A model generated the notes under the pieces. That model searched no databases, had not been told where the DNA came from, and saw only the letters and a list, made by a program, of their open reading frames with translations. The position numbers were made by a program, and so were the translations under genes. A stretch of 64,000 nucleotides of DNA from Arenicola marina. Its lineage: Eukaryota > Annelida > Polychaeta > Arenicolidae. The stretch spans positions 34,038,202 to 34,102,201 of the forward strand of contig OZ025258.1 of assembly GCA_964019135.1 (NCBI GenBank). The letters are read 5' to 3'. Each line of letters starts with the position of its first letter. The stretch's first letter is position 1. Of the stretch, positions 23,230-34,791 are shown in pieces.

Positions 23230-25666
23230 ATGGTGATAGACGGGAAGGAGGGCGGAGAAGTCCCGGGCGCTGCAGCTGAGACTGGTGTTACAACTGGTAC
23301 GGCTGGTTCTGCTGCAGCTTATATGAATGTTACTGATGTTACTGGTCTTACTGCTGGTTCTGCTGCCGCTGATATGAATGTTACTGATGTTACTAGTCTT
23401 ACTGCTGGTTCTGCTGCCGCTGATATGAATGTTACTGATGTTACTGGTCTTACTGCTGGTTCTGCTGCCGCTGATATGAATGTTACCGATGTTACTGGTC
23501 TCACCGCTGGTTCTGCTGCCGCTGATATGAATGTTACTGATGTTACTGGTCTTACTGCTGGTTCTGCTGCCGCTGATATGAATGTTACTGATGATGCTGG
23601 TCTTACTGCTGGTTCTGCTGCCGCTGATATGAATGTTACCGATGTTACTGGTGTTACTTCTGGTTCTGCTGCCGCTGATATGAATGTTACTGATGTTACT
23701 GGTCTTACTGCTGGTTCTGCTGCCGTTGATATGAATGTTACTGATGATACTGGTCTTACTGCTGGTTCTGCTGCCGCTGATATGAATGTTACTGATGATA
23801 CTGGTCTTACTGCTGGTTCTGCTGCCGCTGATATGAATGTTACTGATGTTACTGGTCTTACTGCTGGTTCTGCTGCCGCTGATATGAATGTTACTGATGT
23901 TACTGGTCTTACTGCTGGCTCTGCTGCCGCTGATATGAATGTTACTGATGATACTGGTCTTGCTGCTGGTTCTGCTGCCGCTGATATGAATGTTACTGAT
24001 GTTACTGGTCTTACTGCTGGTTCTGCTGCCGTTGATATGAATGTTACTGATGATACTGGTCTTACTGCTGGTTCTGCTGCCGCTGATATGAATGTTACTG
24101 ATGTTGCTGGTCTTACTGCTGGTTCTGCTGCCGCTGATATGAATGTTACTGATGTTACTGGTCTTACTGCTGGTTCTGCTGCCGCTGATATGAATGTTAC
24201 TGATGATACTGGTCTTACTGCTGGTTCTGCTGCCGCTGATATGAATGTTACTGATGTTACTGGTCTTACTGCTGGTTCTGCTGCCGCTGATATGAATGTT
24301 ACTGATGATACTGGTCTTACTGCTGGTTCTGCTGCCGCTGATATGAATGTTACTGATGATACTGGTCTTACTGCTGGTTCTGCTGCCGCTGATATGAATG
24401 TTACTGATGATACTGGTCTTACTGCTGGTTCTGCTGCCGCTGATATGAATATTACTGATGTTACTGGTCTTACTGCTGGTTTTGCTGCCGCTGATATGAA
24501 TGTTACTGATGTTACTGGTCTTACTGCTGGTTCTGCTGCCGTTGATATGAATGTTACTGATGTTACTGGTCTTGCTGCTGGTTCTACTGCAGCTGATATG
24601 AATGTTACTGATGTTGCTGGTCTTACTGCTGGTTCTGCTGCCGCTGATATGAATGTTACTGATGTTACTGGTCTTACTACTGGTTCTGCTGCCGCTGATA
24701 TGAATGTTAATGATGATACTGGTCTTACTGCTGATTCTACTGCCGCTGATATGAATGTTACTGATGATACTGGTCTTGCTGCTGGTTCTGCTGCCGCTGA
24801 TATGAATGTTACTGATGATACTGGTCTTACTGCTGGTTCTGCTGCCGCTGATATGAATATTACTGATGTTACTGGTCTTACTGCTGGTTCTGCTGCCGCT
24901 GATATGAATGTTACTGATGTTACTGGTCTTACTGCTGGTTCTGCTGCCGTTGATATGAATGTTACTGATGATACTGGTCTTACTGCTGGTTCTGCTGCCG
25001 CTGATATGAATGTTACTGATGATACTGGTCTTACTGCTGGTTCTACTGCAGCTGATATGAATGTTACTGATGTTACTGGTCTTACTGCTGGTTCTGCTGC
25101 CGCTGATATGAATGTTACTGATGATACTGGTCTTACTGCTGGTTCTGCTGCCGCTGATATGAATGTTACTGATGTTACTGGTCTTACTGCTGGTTCTGCT
25201 GCCGCTGATATGAATGTTACTGATGATGCTGGTCTTACTGCTGGTTCTGCTGCCGCTGATATGAATGTTACTGATGTTACTGGTCTTACTGCTGTTTTCG
25301 GCCGCAGCTTATATGAATGTTACTGGTCTTACTGCTGGTTCTGCTGCAGCTGATATGATTGTTACTGATGCTACTGATCTTACTACTGGTTCTACTGTTA
25401 CTTGTGTTACTGGTCTTAGTTCTGTTACTGATGTTGCTGGTGTTACCACTCTTAATAACATTGACAATGTTACTGCTACTGCTATTACTCTAACACATGT
25501 TCTACCGTTGATGCCTCTATTGTTGATATTAATACTGTCATTACTATTATTCAGTCTAACTGCCACAAACTTACATGTTAAGTACTGTGAGTTCTACTCT
25601 AAAACAATGTACATTAATATTATTGCCTTATGCCCATGTCCCACACTTCTTCTACTGCTACAATAA
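23230..25666 (+). pseudogene. Expanded mucin-like repeat ORF, frameshifted before the membrane anchor
   Basis: From the ATG at 23230 a 707-codon frame runs to 25353 through about 40 copies of the 17-residue repeat, almost all carrying N-V-T. The main alternation is D-V-T-G versus D-D-T-G after the sequon. Near 25,293 one extra base (gctgttttc instead of gctggttc) shifts the frame. The hydrophobic anchor (LPLMPLLLILILSLLLF) is then read only in the next frame, ending at 25666. Unless the extra base is a sequencing error or is spliced around, the product lacks its anchor. Absence of internal stops over 2 kb is expected from a 51-bp period divisible by three, so it is weak evidence of selection by itself. 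Confidence 0.45.
23310..25370 (+). repeat. 51-bp coding minisatellite, unit 4 (about 40 copies)
   Basis: Highly homogeneous tandem repeat of 51 bp. Most copies differ at only a few positions (gtt/gat in one codon, gct/gtt after gcc). Two copies contain actgca in place of gctgcc, which matches the unit 1 and unit 2 type and marks occasional mixing between arrays. Confidence 0.95.
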
Positions 25667-25674
25667 CCTACTTA

Positions 25675-26440
25675 GATACATAGATATATTGTGCTTCACT
25701 TTTCTTTAAATCTCTCTCTCGCTCTTCCCGGTCTTTCTGCCCCCACTCTGCTCTCTAGGTCAAAATAGTATTTTATAAGCCGAATTATAGCAGTTGTCTT
25801 TGGCGTATCTCCTTTCCACTTACATTTATATATATGGTATTTGGCAGCAACGACAACAAGATTAATCAGTTCTGTATGTGGTGAAGCAACCCCGAGCATG
25901 GCAGATGTGACATTTATATATTTACTAAGGTTGGATCGGCTTGACTCATCTAGCCATGCGCTTATGTTTTCCTATATCTGTTTTACTATGACACAATCCT
26001 AACACATATGCTCTATTGTTTTGTCGTTCTGGTTACATAAAGCGCATCGCTTTGATGCAGACAATTTACACAAAAACAAGTGGGAGTTGGTAACCATATT
26101 TCTACACAAAATGTTATACTGCAAACTCCGCAGTCGTTTGTCCAGGGTGGAGCGCAGGGATAACTTATACATTGTTCGTCATTGATACTCGTCAATTTTC
26201 TGGTTGACGTGCTCTTCCCACTTCGATCTTCGCAAACGTAACCCTTTCACGAGTAGCTCATAGACAACATTAGAAATGATCACATGCTTCCTTAAAAACG
26301 TCATATGTATTCTCTCTATTCCAGGTTGTTTTTTGTGGATTGTAGAACAGGCTTTTTCTGGTTTTGGTCGTCTTTTAGTCGTGTAGCAGACGGTTCTGCG
26401 ATCAATCGACGCCGGTGCTATAGAGTTCAGCGTCCCTGTG
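25675..26440 (-). mobile_element. L1/Tx1-like LINE ORF2 3' fragment (unit 4)
   Basis: Same fragment. The terminal segment is readable at 25696-25899 (minus) and the zinc-knuckle region at about 25,990-26,195, now with more disabling changes. Confidence 0.75.
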
Positions 26441-28255
26441 CCTAATATATTGATCTTTATGAATGCAAAACTTTTTTGCGAATTTTTCTTTTCACCTTTT
26501 CTTAGCAGAAGCGCCGCAATATAATGGGAGGGCCACAGGATCTAGCCTCAGATAGGGTGGCAGAGAATGTGTCCCGGAAAACTGCGACAGTCGTGTGGTA
26601 ACGGGTTAGCCATACAGGCAAAGGGGAAACAGCGGGTGGAGGGGAGGGTCGCACGGATGGATAGGACGATGCCTCGCCTTCTGGTGCAAATAACACATCC
26701 GAGCAGGATCAGAGACCTCCTATTCTGGCCTTCCGTTATCAGCCATCTCGTTCGAATTGTGTCTCAGGGCCCACGACACGACAGTTGACTAATCTTCCAC
26801 ACTGACCTTCCGCGTCAGGTTTAATTCCTCGTTAAATGGTCCGTCCCATGTTCCATTTGTCTCTCGGAAATGTTATTGCTTTGGGAAACAATAAAGCGCA
26901 GGAAGCGGAGGAACAGGGACTATTTTCGAATTTATTTCATGTTTTTATTTTCGGCTTTTATCCCGCTACCGCTTGCCCTGCACATAAATGGAAATCTTCT
27001 ATCTAAGCGGAGAAATATATTGGCAGGGGCCCGGACGTAAGGCCAAATAGCGATTGACTTCAGACCGATGGAATCCTTTGTCCGGAACAGAAAAATCAAT
27101 CACAGATTGACAATAGATGGCACCGATTGTCTATGCTGATGGTAAAATCATTCTATTTAGCCCATAATGTTACCTATGCAGAGTTTAAAGAATATCCCTT
27201 GTGGAATACAACTTTAATTTAACAGCATGCCATCTGGTAAATATATATTCCTATTCATAAATAATAACTCTGTCTCAGAGATAAACATATTATTCAAGAA
27301 ACAAAATCTATATTCAAATATCATGGCTTTGATTTTTGTTATATGTTTTTTCACTGGGGACGAGTGCATCGTATTATTGTAATTGTGGACCAGTACCAAT
27401 AGTGAATTAATTGCCAGACTGATAAACACATCAAATAACTGATGGCAATTATGAGCCTTACAACACTGTAGGAATCCCAAATGTGAGCATTGATTCATTC
27501 ATTATTGTGGTACCAATCGTTACTACGAGTGCCGTATGAAGCTTGGTTTGCCCTTCAGCGTTGTAAGGCTTATAACTTTCATTCATCGCTTCATTGATTT
27601 GTTCCGTAAATCTGGTAATTTGTTCACAATTGGCCCACAATTACAACAAAATAATTCATTTTACCCAGAAGAAAAAAACACAATATGACGACCAGAATAG
27701 GGAAAATAGGAGTATATGTATCTACTATCTGGTGCCAGCGATGCTTGACCATTTGAAGGCGCAGCTCGACTGGGAATGACATAAAATGTGTCGTCACTTC
27801 CGGCCCTGGATCTGTCGTAGTTCTGTCCTTCATGTATAGATGCCGGCCTTTGCCCTCCCTGGCCTTGGACTCCGCCCCAATGAGTATCTCACTCTCACGG
27901 CATGAATCATTTAGTATGTAGAAGACCCAGACTCCCAGACGGCCATCCAAGCAGCGACATTAATGGCCAGAAGATGGCATGCGTCTCTTCGGTTTCGTCT
28001 CTTCTCCTTGGAGTTCTGTGTTAGTGTCTCTCCACGGTCTGGGTGTCCGGAAGGGACCAAACTGCAGTAGTAATGTGGAGTAGCATTCCGGAATGTGGTG
28101 AATGCGAGGTCATATTATGGTTTTTCCACTCAAGATTGTTGAGCGTTCTGCCCCCCCCCCCACATCACCCCTCTCCTCCAATCACCCACACCCCGCCCAC
28201 CCCCCCACAATGTTGATATCAACAATTCAATTCTTGATATCAACAATTCAATTCT

Positions 28256-28289
28256 TGATATCAAGAATTCAGCTGAATTCTTGATATCA
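28256..28289. repeat. 34-bp perfect palindrome
   Basis: Perfect inverted repeat centred on AGCT, built from EcoRV (GATATC) and EcoRI (GAATTC) sites. Two partial copies (TTGATATCAACAATTCAA) precede it from 28,212. Confidence 0.9.
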
Positions 28290-28409
28290 TGTATTCGCAT
28301 GAGTGCACACGGCCTTGATGAAAAAACGAAGACTCCCTTGTATGGCGGGCAATACTACGAGGCGCCGTTGCGGTCAAAAGGTATGTGAAACAGAAAAAGC
28401 AGCTTGAAA

Positions 28410-28610
28410 CTGCGCGCATGCAGGTTGAAACTGCGCGGGTGTAGAGTGAAACGTCGCGCGGGTGTAGGTTGAAACGGCGCGCAAGTATGTTGAAATTGCG
28501 CGAGTGTGTTGGAACTGCACGAGTGTGTTGGAACTGCGCGAGTGTGTTGAAACTGCGCGAGTGTGTTGAAACTGCGCGAGTGTGTTGGCACTGCGCGAAT
28601 GGAGGTTGAA
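28410..28610 (+). repeat. 19-22-bp GCGC-rich minisatellite
   Basis: About ten imperfect copies of gttgaaactgcgcgagtgt. Confidence 0.85.
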
Positions 28611-30805
28611 AGTACTAGGGGATCGGCACATGCTGTAGATCTATATATAAAAGTGGTCCCAGGTCAAACGGCTCACGTGTAATTCTCCCCGTCCGGATAG
28701 CGCTGGATGGACAGACATGTGGCCACAGCGGGGTGCCACGACTTCAAAGCCATATAGTGCCTTTCATCCAATTAGCTCCTGATTGTCACATACAGAACCC
28801 CCATTGTCTGCCAGCTCTGTTCCCAGGCTGAAAAAAAGGTGGCATAGTCCGCAGCAGAGTAATCAGGATCCACGGGTTCAGTCAGCTATTTCCCGGACCC
28901 TCCTTCTGAATTCAGGATGACCACTCAGCCTTTTACCGGCAGCAGCGACGCCTCTCCCCCTCACTCACCTGCCCCCTGTTTCACACGCAGCGTTTTTGAG
29001 AGTTGGTCTTTAATTCGCTTACAATAGTTTTCTTTTTGTTTAGTTAGTTTAGTTAGCCTAGGGAGGTACGGTGTACTTTATGTAATATTTATTGTGTAGC
29101 CGGCGTGTAGTAATCATTATCATGGTAATCCTGAATAATTTGCAATGAACACTCTGTGTCGCCTACCCTTATCCCTCCACCCTAGAAGTGGTGCGATTGT
29201 TGTAGATGCTTGTGTTATTGAACAAGATTAATTGGAAGAGGTGTTGTTATAAAACGAACTCGACTGGATTCAGGAGTAGGGTGCGCCGACCTTTGGTATG
29301 GATATCCCCGTGTCATATAGTATTGTGGCTTCCCTTTTTATCTGCCATTGCACAAAGAGGACCTAAGTGTCGCTTACCCACCACACCTCCCTCTCTGGTA
29401 GAAAGATTACAATAAATACAGCGTATTTGTATTACAAAGAGATGTTGTGTCTTTCATATTGAATTTACTAACGTTATTATATAATATCGAAGAGTTTTCA
29501 ACCTAAACAATGGTTGTAACCATTAGTACATGCAATACAACTTTGTCCCATTGAACGCACAACCATACGATCAGAAATCCATTTTCCCGACTATGTTGCC
29601 CAGACTTCAAACAGACTGCTGGTATTTGAATCGCCTGCCATATTTGTAAGGCCCTGCTCTTTCCCTGCTCTTCCAATGTTTCCTTTGTTTTGAAATAATT
29701 ACTTTAAGGTTTCACTGAGGCTGTAACTTTATAGTGTTATTTGTGTTGCGTAATTGTGCAATTGTGTAACATTGTGTAATTGAATTGCGCATATGTGATG
29801 CTATGTCATTACGTTCGAATAAACGGCCCAGTTTATGCCAAGGTATATATTGTCACTACTACAACTGTAGAGGAAAGCAGTGTTGTGTAATGAACATTAA
29901 TATGTGCGCAGTGAGTCGTAAATTCCATTTCGTGATGGCATATGTGTCTGGTATGGCGTATGTGTATGTATGTATGTGTCAAAGGAAAGTAAGATTTGGT
30001 GCTCTAAGCCACTCGTTTGTGCACACCGGGGCTAACCTGTACAAAACCTCAAGCTTCGTAATATGAATCGATAAAACATGCCCCAGATTCAAGCCGGCAT
30101 ACTAGTTGCATGGGGATGGGGACACTACATACAGTTAGGCTGTATGTGCTGCCCTGCTTTCCCCGCATTTTCTTTTCTTCCCCGGACCCGCTGAATTAGG
30201 ACGCCTTGTTTAGAACGACTAGTAGCCACTACTGTAGTAAGGTGGTTGTAGTACGGTAATGCCCCCCCCCCACACACACACACACATACGGCACTAATTG
30301 CGACAGAAGTTAAACAGATGTCGCTGTCATCTACTTAACACATTCCAAACTATGGCCCGCCATAGAGCTATGATTGGTTAATATTTCGCCTCGCCGTTGC
30401 ACCACCCACGTCGCCGGAGTCCGAAGGCGTGCTCATTTCCTCGCTGGTGACGGAGTTCACTCGCCGGACATAAAAACTAAAATACACAAAAACCAACATC
30501 TGAGCATGCCGACCATGATTTCGTCATTACTTGTGCTGTGGGATCTCACTGACTTATTTGTGGGCGTCCGCACTTGCCCCGGAGGCCATTGCTCCCGATA
30601 CTAGAACCACCCCCCCCCCCCCGCCTCCCTCCCGCCCTCCTATCGTTCCGGCTGCTATGATAAGACACGTGTGTCGACGCAAGTTTTGTACCCGCGAGGC
30701 ACAGCTTCAGCCACATCGTGAAGCCCCGTTGTCGCCTTCAGCCCCTCTCCGCTCCCTTCCGCCTATCCTCCCACCCTAGACCCCATACCCCATGCCCTAC
30801 GTCCT

Positions 30806-31118
30806 ACACCCCACACCCCACACCCCACACCCCACACCCCACACCCCACACCCCACACCCCACACCCCACACCCCACACCCCACACCGTACACCCCACAC
30901 CCCACACCTCACACCTCACACCTCACACCCCACACCCCACACCCCACACCCCACACCTCACACCTCACACCTCACACCCCACACCCCACACCCCACACCC
31001 CCACACCCCACACCCCACACCCCACACCCCATATCCTACACCCCACACCCACACCCCACACCGCACACCCAACACCCCAGAGCCCACACCCCACACCCCA
31101 CACCCACACTCCACCCCT
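30806..31118 (+). repeat. (CCCCACA)n heptamer tract, unit 4
   Basis: Same heptamer, about 44 copies, with clustered cctcaca variants that occur in two blocks of three. Confidence 0.95.
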
Positions 31119-32655
31119 ATGGCTCTCTAACCTTAGAGCCTTACGTGTATCATCCACCAAGCCATCTGGCGGCAAGTGGCTCCTATGACGTCATTTCCGT
31201 CAGCCGACTCAGCTCGCAATCCCTTTAAACCTCCACAAACGAAAAGCCGTCTTTGAAGATGTGTGTATGGTGTATGTGTCCGGGGTAGAAGAGGCCGGAG
31301 GGGAGGGGGACCGGCCGGCGCGGGATAGTGGGGGTGGGGGGGGGGGGGCGTCATAGTCCGATATAATATAGTCGCCGTTAGATTCTGTCCCCGTCACCAG
31401 GTGGCAGGCTAGTGTGATTGAGCTGTGAATGTGGTCCCTTCCCCTCGTATTCTCTGAGACCTGAAAGGTAGAAGTTTGTGTCGCAATCTATGCGGCGGGC
31501 TGCAAATACTCATAACATAAATATATGTACCTAACAATAATTAATCATATGCACCTAACAATAAATAAATATATGTACCTAAAAGTACTCAATAAAAGAT
31601 ATGTATCTGGTTACAAAGAGTAAAGAAGGAGAAACAAGAATTAAATTCTTCACATCGGATCCTTTGAGACTTGTTTTAGAATGCTAGATGCAATACAAAA
31701 TGCTAAATAACATGTTTTTCTATTAAGATGTCCATTCTTTGACCTCTGACACGTGTCACGTATATCCGAACGTAACAGTGGCCAAAAGGGAGGGGCGCTT
31801 TGTTAGCACAAACAGAAGCAAAATCGGCCTTGATCATCCCACCCCCTCTCCCCAAATTACCCTCTCACATTACCCAACCAGTCATTAACTTTAAAGCATC
31901 CCCTAAACGCCCTGGACCCGGCCTCTCTCACCCCCCCCCCCCCGCCCATACTGCCCCTCTTCAAGGCTCCATCAGCACATGTTCCGGCCGTATCCACAGG
32001 ACGAGAGCGCTATAAAATGGCTGACGCTGGCGAGGTGACGAGATGGCAGGGGGCTGGTCTGCCGTGATTTGTGGCCTCCTGTATGACCGCCACACGGACA
32101 GCACAGGATATCCGGCCTGACGGGTATACTCCACGGTAACATGACCGCCATTGTTCGCCGTAGGAAAGGGGTTGTCCAAGTCCTGTGCTGTCTGAGGCCT
32201 ACCACCCCTCCCCCGCCACGTTGGCCATGTCCTGTGCTGTCTGGAGCCTACCACCACCCCCACTCCCTATCAGCAGGGCCTTAAACACCAGTGGGCTGGC
32301 TGGGGAGTCTCTTGAGACAGACATGGAGGAGCATAGACGTTTGGCGGAGACGCGAGGACATTAGGTCATCGAGAGACTGACAGAGACAGATATGAATATG
32401 TGTAGATTGGGGGGAGTCAAGGTCAAAAGGGTGTTAGATGGGGGAGAGCCAGAGAGCGAGAGGAGGGGAGAGGGAGGGGGACAAGGCGGGATATTTCCGG
32501 CAGCTGTTTACCGATGTAATAAAAGAAGTAAGGAAGAAATAAATTACCGGTAAGTGCCATATCTTGCCGGGACGTTGCCTTCTAATCAATGCTTTATAGT
32601 GCTGCTAGGGGTAAAACCCAAATTAGTTTCCATTGTTACTCATATCAACAGATAC

Positions 32656-32872
32656 ACCATATACCAAGATGTAAACAAACAACTGACAAGACATGTACCA
32701 AGATGTAAACAGACAACTGACAAGACATATACCAAGATGTAACAAGACAACTGACATGACATATACCAAGATGTAAACAGACAACTGACAAGATATATAC
32801 CAAGATGTAAACAGACAACTGACAAGACATATACCAAGATGTAAACAGACAACTGACAAGACATACCATACA
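32656..32872 (+). repeat. 34-bp minisatellite, unit 4
   Basis: About six copies of the same 34-bp unit. Confidence 0.95.
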
Positions 32873-34158
32873 GATGCAGCGTGTGTACAATATGACAACT
32901 ACAATATAACTCACCTCATCAACAATTAAACTTACCTGGGAAATTAAACTTTATAATATGTATATGGTTGATGTATATGATTACTATATATATACAATAT
33001 TAAGCTGATAATTATAGTTTAATTAAAGTGAACTATACGGTGTTACGGCCACAGCACAATTTGGTGGAACGACACCATGTCTGGGGTCAACGGGAAAACC
33101 AGAGCATAGAAGAGCTTGATAATCGTTACTGTCCGACAGTATTTTTATTTTGAAGAACAAGTCAGATCACAATTCATTACTTTAATTGTGACTTGACTAA
33201 AAGCTAGATAAACCCCTCAAGGTATAAGAAAACGAGTTCGAAACTAATTTCTAAGAGAATCCGCGTCGTGCCACCCGCTCAATACATTAAAGATATAACA
33301 ATAAGCCCATTAATAGTTAGGATCTCTTAAATGCTCGCTAGTGTCCACATCGGCGTAGCATTTTTATGGTCTCTAGATTGTTGTGGCGTTGATAAAACAA
33401 GGCCAAGCGGTGCAAACAGCGCGATTCTGCTTCCTTCCTCTTATCTGCCTCTGGCCATAAACTGCCGCTGGGGGTTGTAAAACAAAAGGGTGACTTGACC
33501 CGGGCAGAGTGAATGGACGTAATCGACAAGACCTTCACCGGGAAGAGCCCTGGGCGGCGTGGAGGCCATCATCTGGCGGGTACACCGGCGGTACCGCCTT
33601 CAGCGTGGAACCATGTGGCGTGTTTTGTCGAAGTTACCTTTTTTTTCGACCTGCACGTACGTGCATGTCTCGCCGTTACAGCCGTTGCAACGGAAAGACC
33701 ACGTGCAACGTGTTGGGGATGTCTGGGTATTAATCTCGGCATTTATTGGTGACAGTCTCCTACCAGAGGGCGGTAGCAGTTTAACACCCCCTTGTGCTTC
33801 CCCTCTCTTCCACCCCACCACGCCAACCCACTCCCGCATCCATGAACCCTAAATGCTTCCCCACCCCCACCCCCACTAACCCACACTGGAGCCGTCTACT
33901 CCCTACCGTTACCAAAAACAACCACCAGCAGCAACCGCCTCGTCGGATAATAATGACATAAAGCTTCCTCCGAACATCCCAGGTGAGTGATCCAAAGTGA
34001 CACCCCCGTGACCCTGCCCGGGTACCCTGCCAGGAGTGGGTGTCACCCTGGTCAGGGCGGCTCGGCGCCATGCGTCCCCAGGGAGCCGACCACTCACTTA
34101 ATGCTGCCAGCACGCGGGAAGACTGCACGTGAACGACACGACGGGCGCAGCTGTTGCC

Positions 34159-34729
34159 ATGGGGATAGACGGAGGGGAGGAATGAGGAGTCCCGGGCGCT
34201 GCAGCTGAGACTGGTGTTACAACTGTTACTGCTGGGTCCACTGCAGCGGAAATTAATGTTACTGATGTTACTGGTCTTACTGCCGGCCGGGGGCGGATCC
34301 GGAAAATCTGGTTATGGGGCCTGGTTTCAGGGTCGGAACCAGATATGCTGGATAGGGGGTGGGGGCGGTTTCGGGTTTCATATGTTAAATGGTATACATT
34401 TCGACCCTAAAATGGGGGGGGGGGGCGTTGGCGGGGGCGAGGCCGGGTCACCCCCCCCCCCTCTGGATATGCCCCTGGCTGGTTCTACTGCAGCTGTGTT
34501 AACTGTTACTGATGTGACTTGTGTTAATGGTCTCGGTTCTGTTACTGATGTTGCTGGTGTTACCACTATTGATAGCCTGGACACTGTTGCTGGTACTACT
34601 ACTGCTCCACCACATTCTCTACTGTCGCTGTCTGTATTCTTTCTATTAATACTGCCATTACTGTTAACCATGCTAACTGCCGCAGACGTACATGATGAGT
34701 ACTGCGACCACTACTCTAAAACAATGTAA
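34159..34729 (+). pseudogene. Mucin-like repeat ORF, unit 5 copy, stop codon plus insertion
   Basis: It carries the same early TGA as unit 1. Only one or two repeats remain, and they are split by a G/C-rich insertion of about 196 bp (34283-34478). The C-terminal part is still in frame: a Thr/Ser stretch, a hydrophobic anchor and the tail DVHDEYCDHYSKTM, with the stop at 34727-34729. Confidence 0.5.
34283..34478. mobile_element. Small MITE-like insertion with imperfect inverted ends
   Basis: About 196 bp interrupts the repeat ORF of unit 5 between 'cttactg' and 'ctggttctactgc', which are adjacent in other units. Its ends are imperfect inverted repeats: left CCGGGGGCGGATCCGG against the right end read in reverse, CCAGGGGCATATCCAG. 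There is no coding content and no long target duplication. It is inferred to be a non-autonomous DNA transposon. Confidence 0.5.
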
Positions 34730-34791
34730 ATAAATGTCATTTCCCTATAACCATAACCGACAATTCTTCTATCGCTACAATAGCCTACTTA

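Larger units (their letters stand above)
28206..30365. other. Unique segment replacing the C-rich spacer of unit 4
   Basis: Units 1-3 are contiguous C-rich sequence here, while unit 4 has about 2.16 kb of unrelated DNA. It contains short EcoRV/EcoRI-rich inverted repeats with a 34-bp perfect palindrome (28256-28289), a 19-22-bp GCGC-rich repeat (28,410-28,610) and AT-rich sequence without a convincing ORF. The joins to unit sequence are near 28,205 (after 'cccacccccccaca') and 30,365 ('gagctatgattggttaat'). It could be an insertion of a mobile element, but I recognise no transposase. Confidence 0.55.
22867..33296 (+). repeat. Macrosatellite unit 4 (10.4 kb, expanded coding repeat)
   Basis: Fourth copy. 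A deletion of about 490 bp removes most of the 5' block (junction near 22,932). The 51-bp coding minisatellite is expanded to about 40 copies. A unique segment of about 2.16 kb (about 28,206-30,365) replaces about 350 bp of the C-rich spacer. The other modules (LINE fragment, (CCCCACA)n, CRE, TATA block, 34-bp repeats) are present. An extra AT-rich stretch (about 32,880-33,060) sits before the junction segment. Confidence 0.85.
33297..34791 (+). repeat. Macrosatellite unit 5, truncated right end of the array
   Basis: Fifth copy, containing only the 5' block and the coding-repeat module. Similarity to other units stops at about 34,791. That is the point where the minus-strand LINE begins in units 1-4. 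It shares with unit 1 the in-frame stop just upstream of the repeats. A small insertion (34283-34478) lies inside the coding repeat. Confidence 0.8.

Noticed and set aside
7735..31118. Heptamer tracts considered as true telomeric DNA
   Set aside because: TGTGGGG is not the animal TTAGGG repeat and the tracts are internal, at the same site in each unit.
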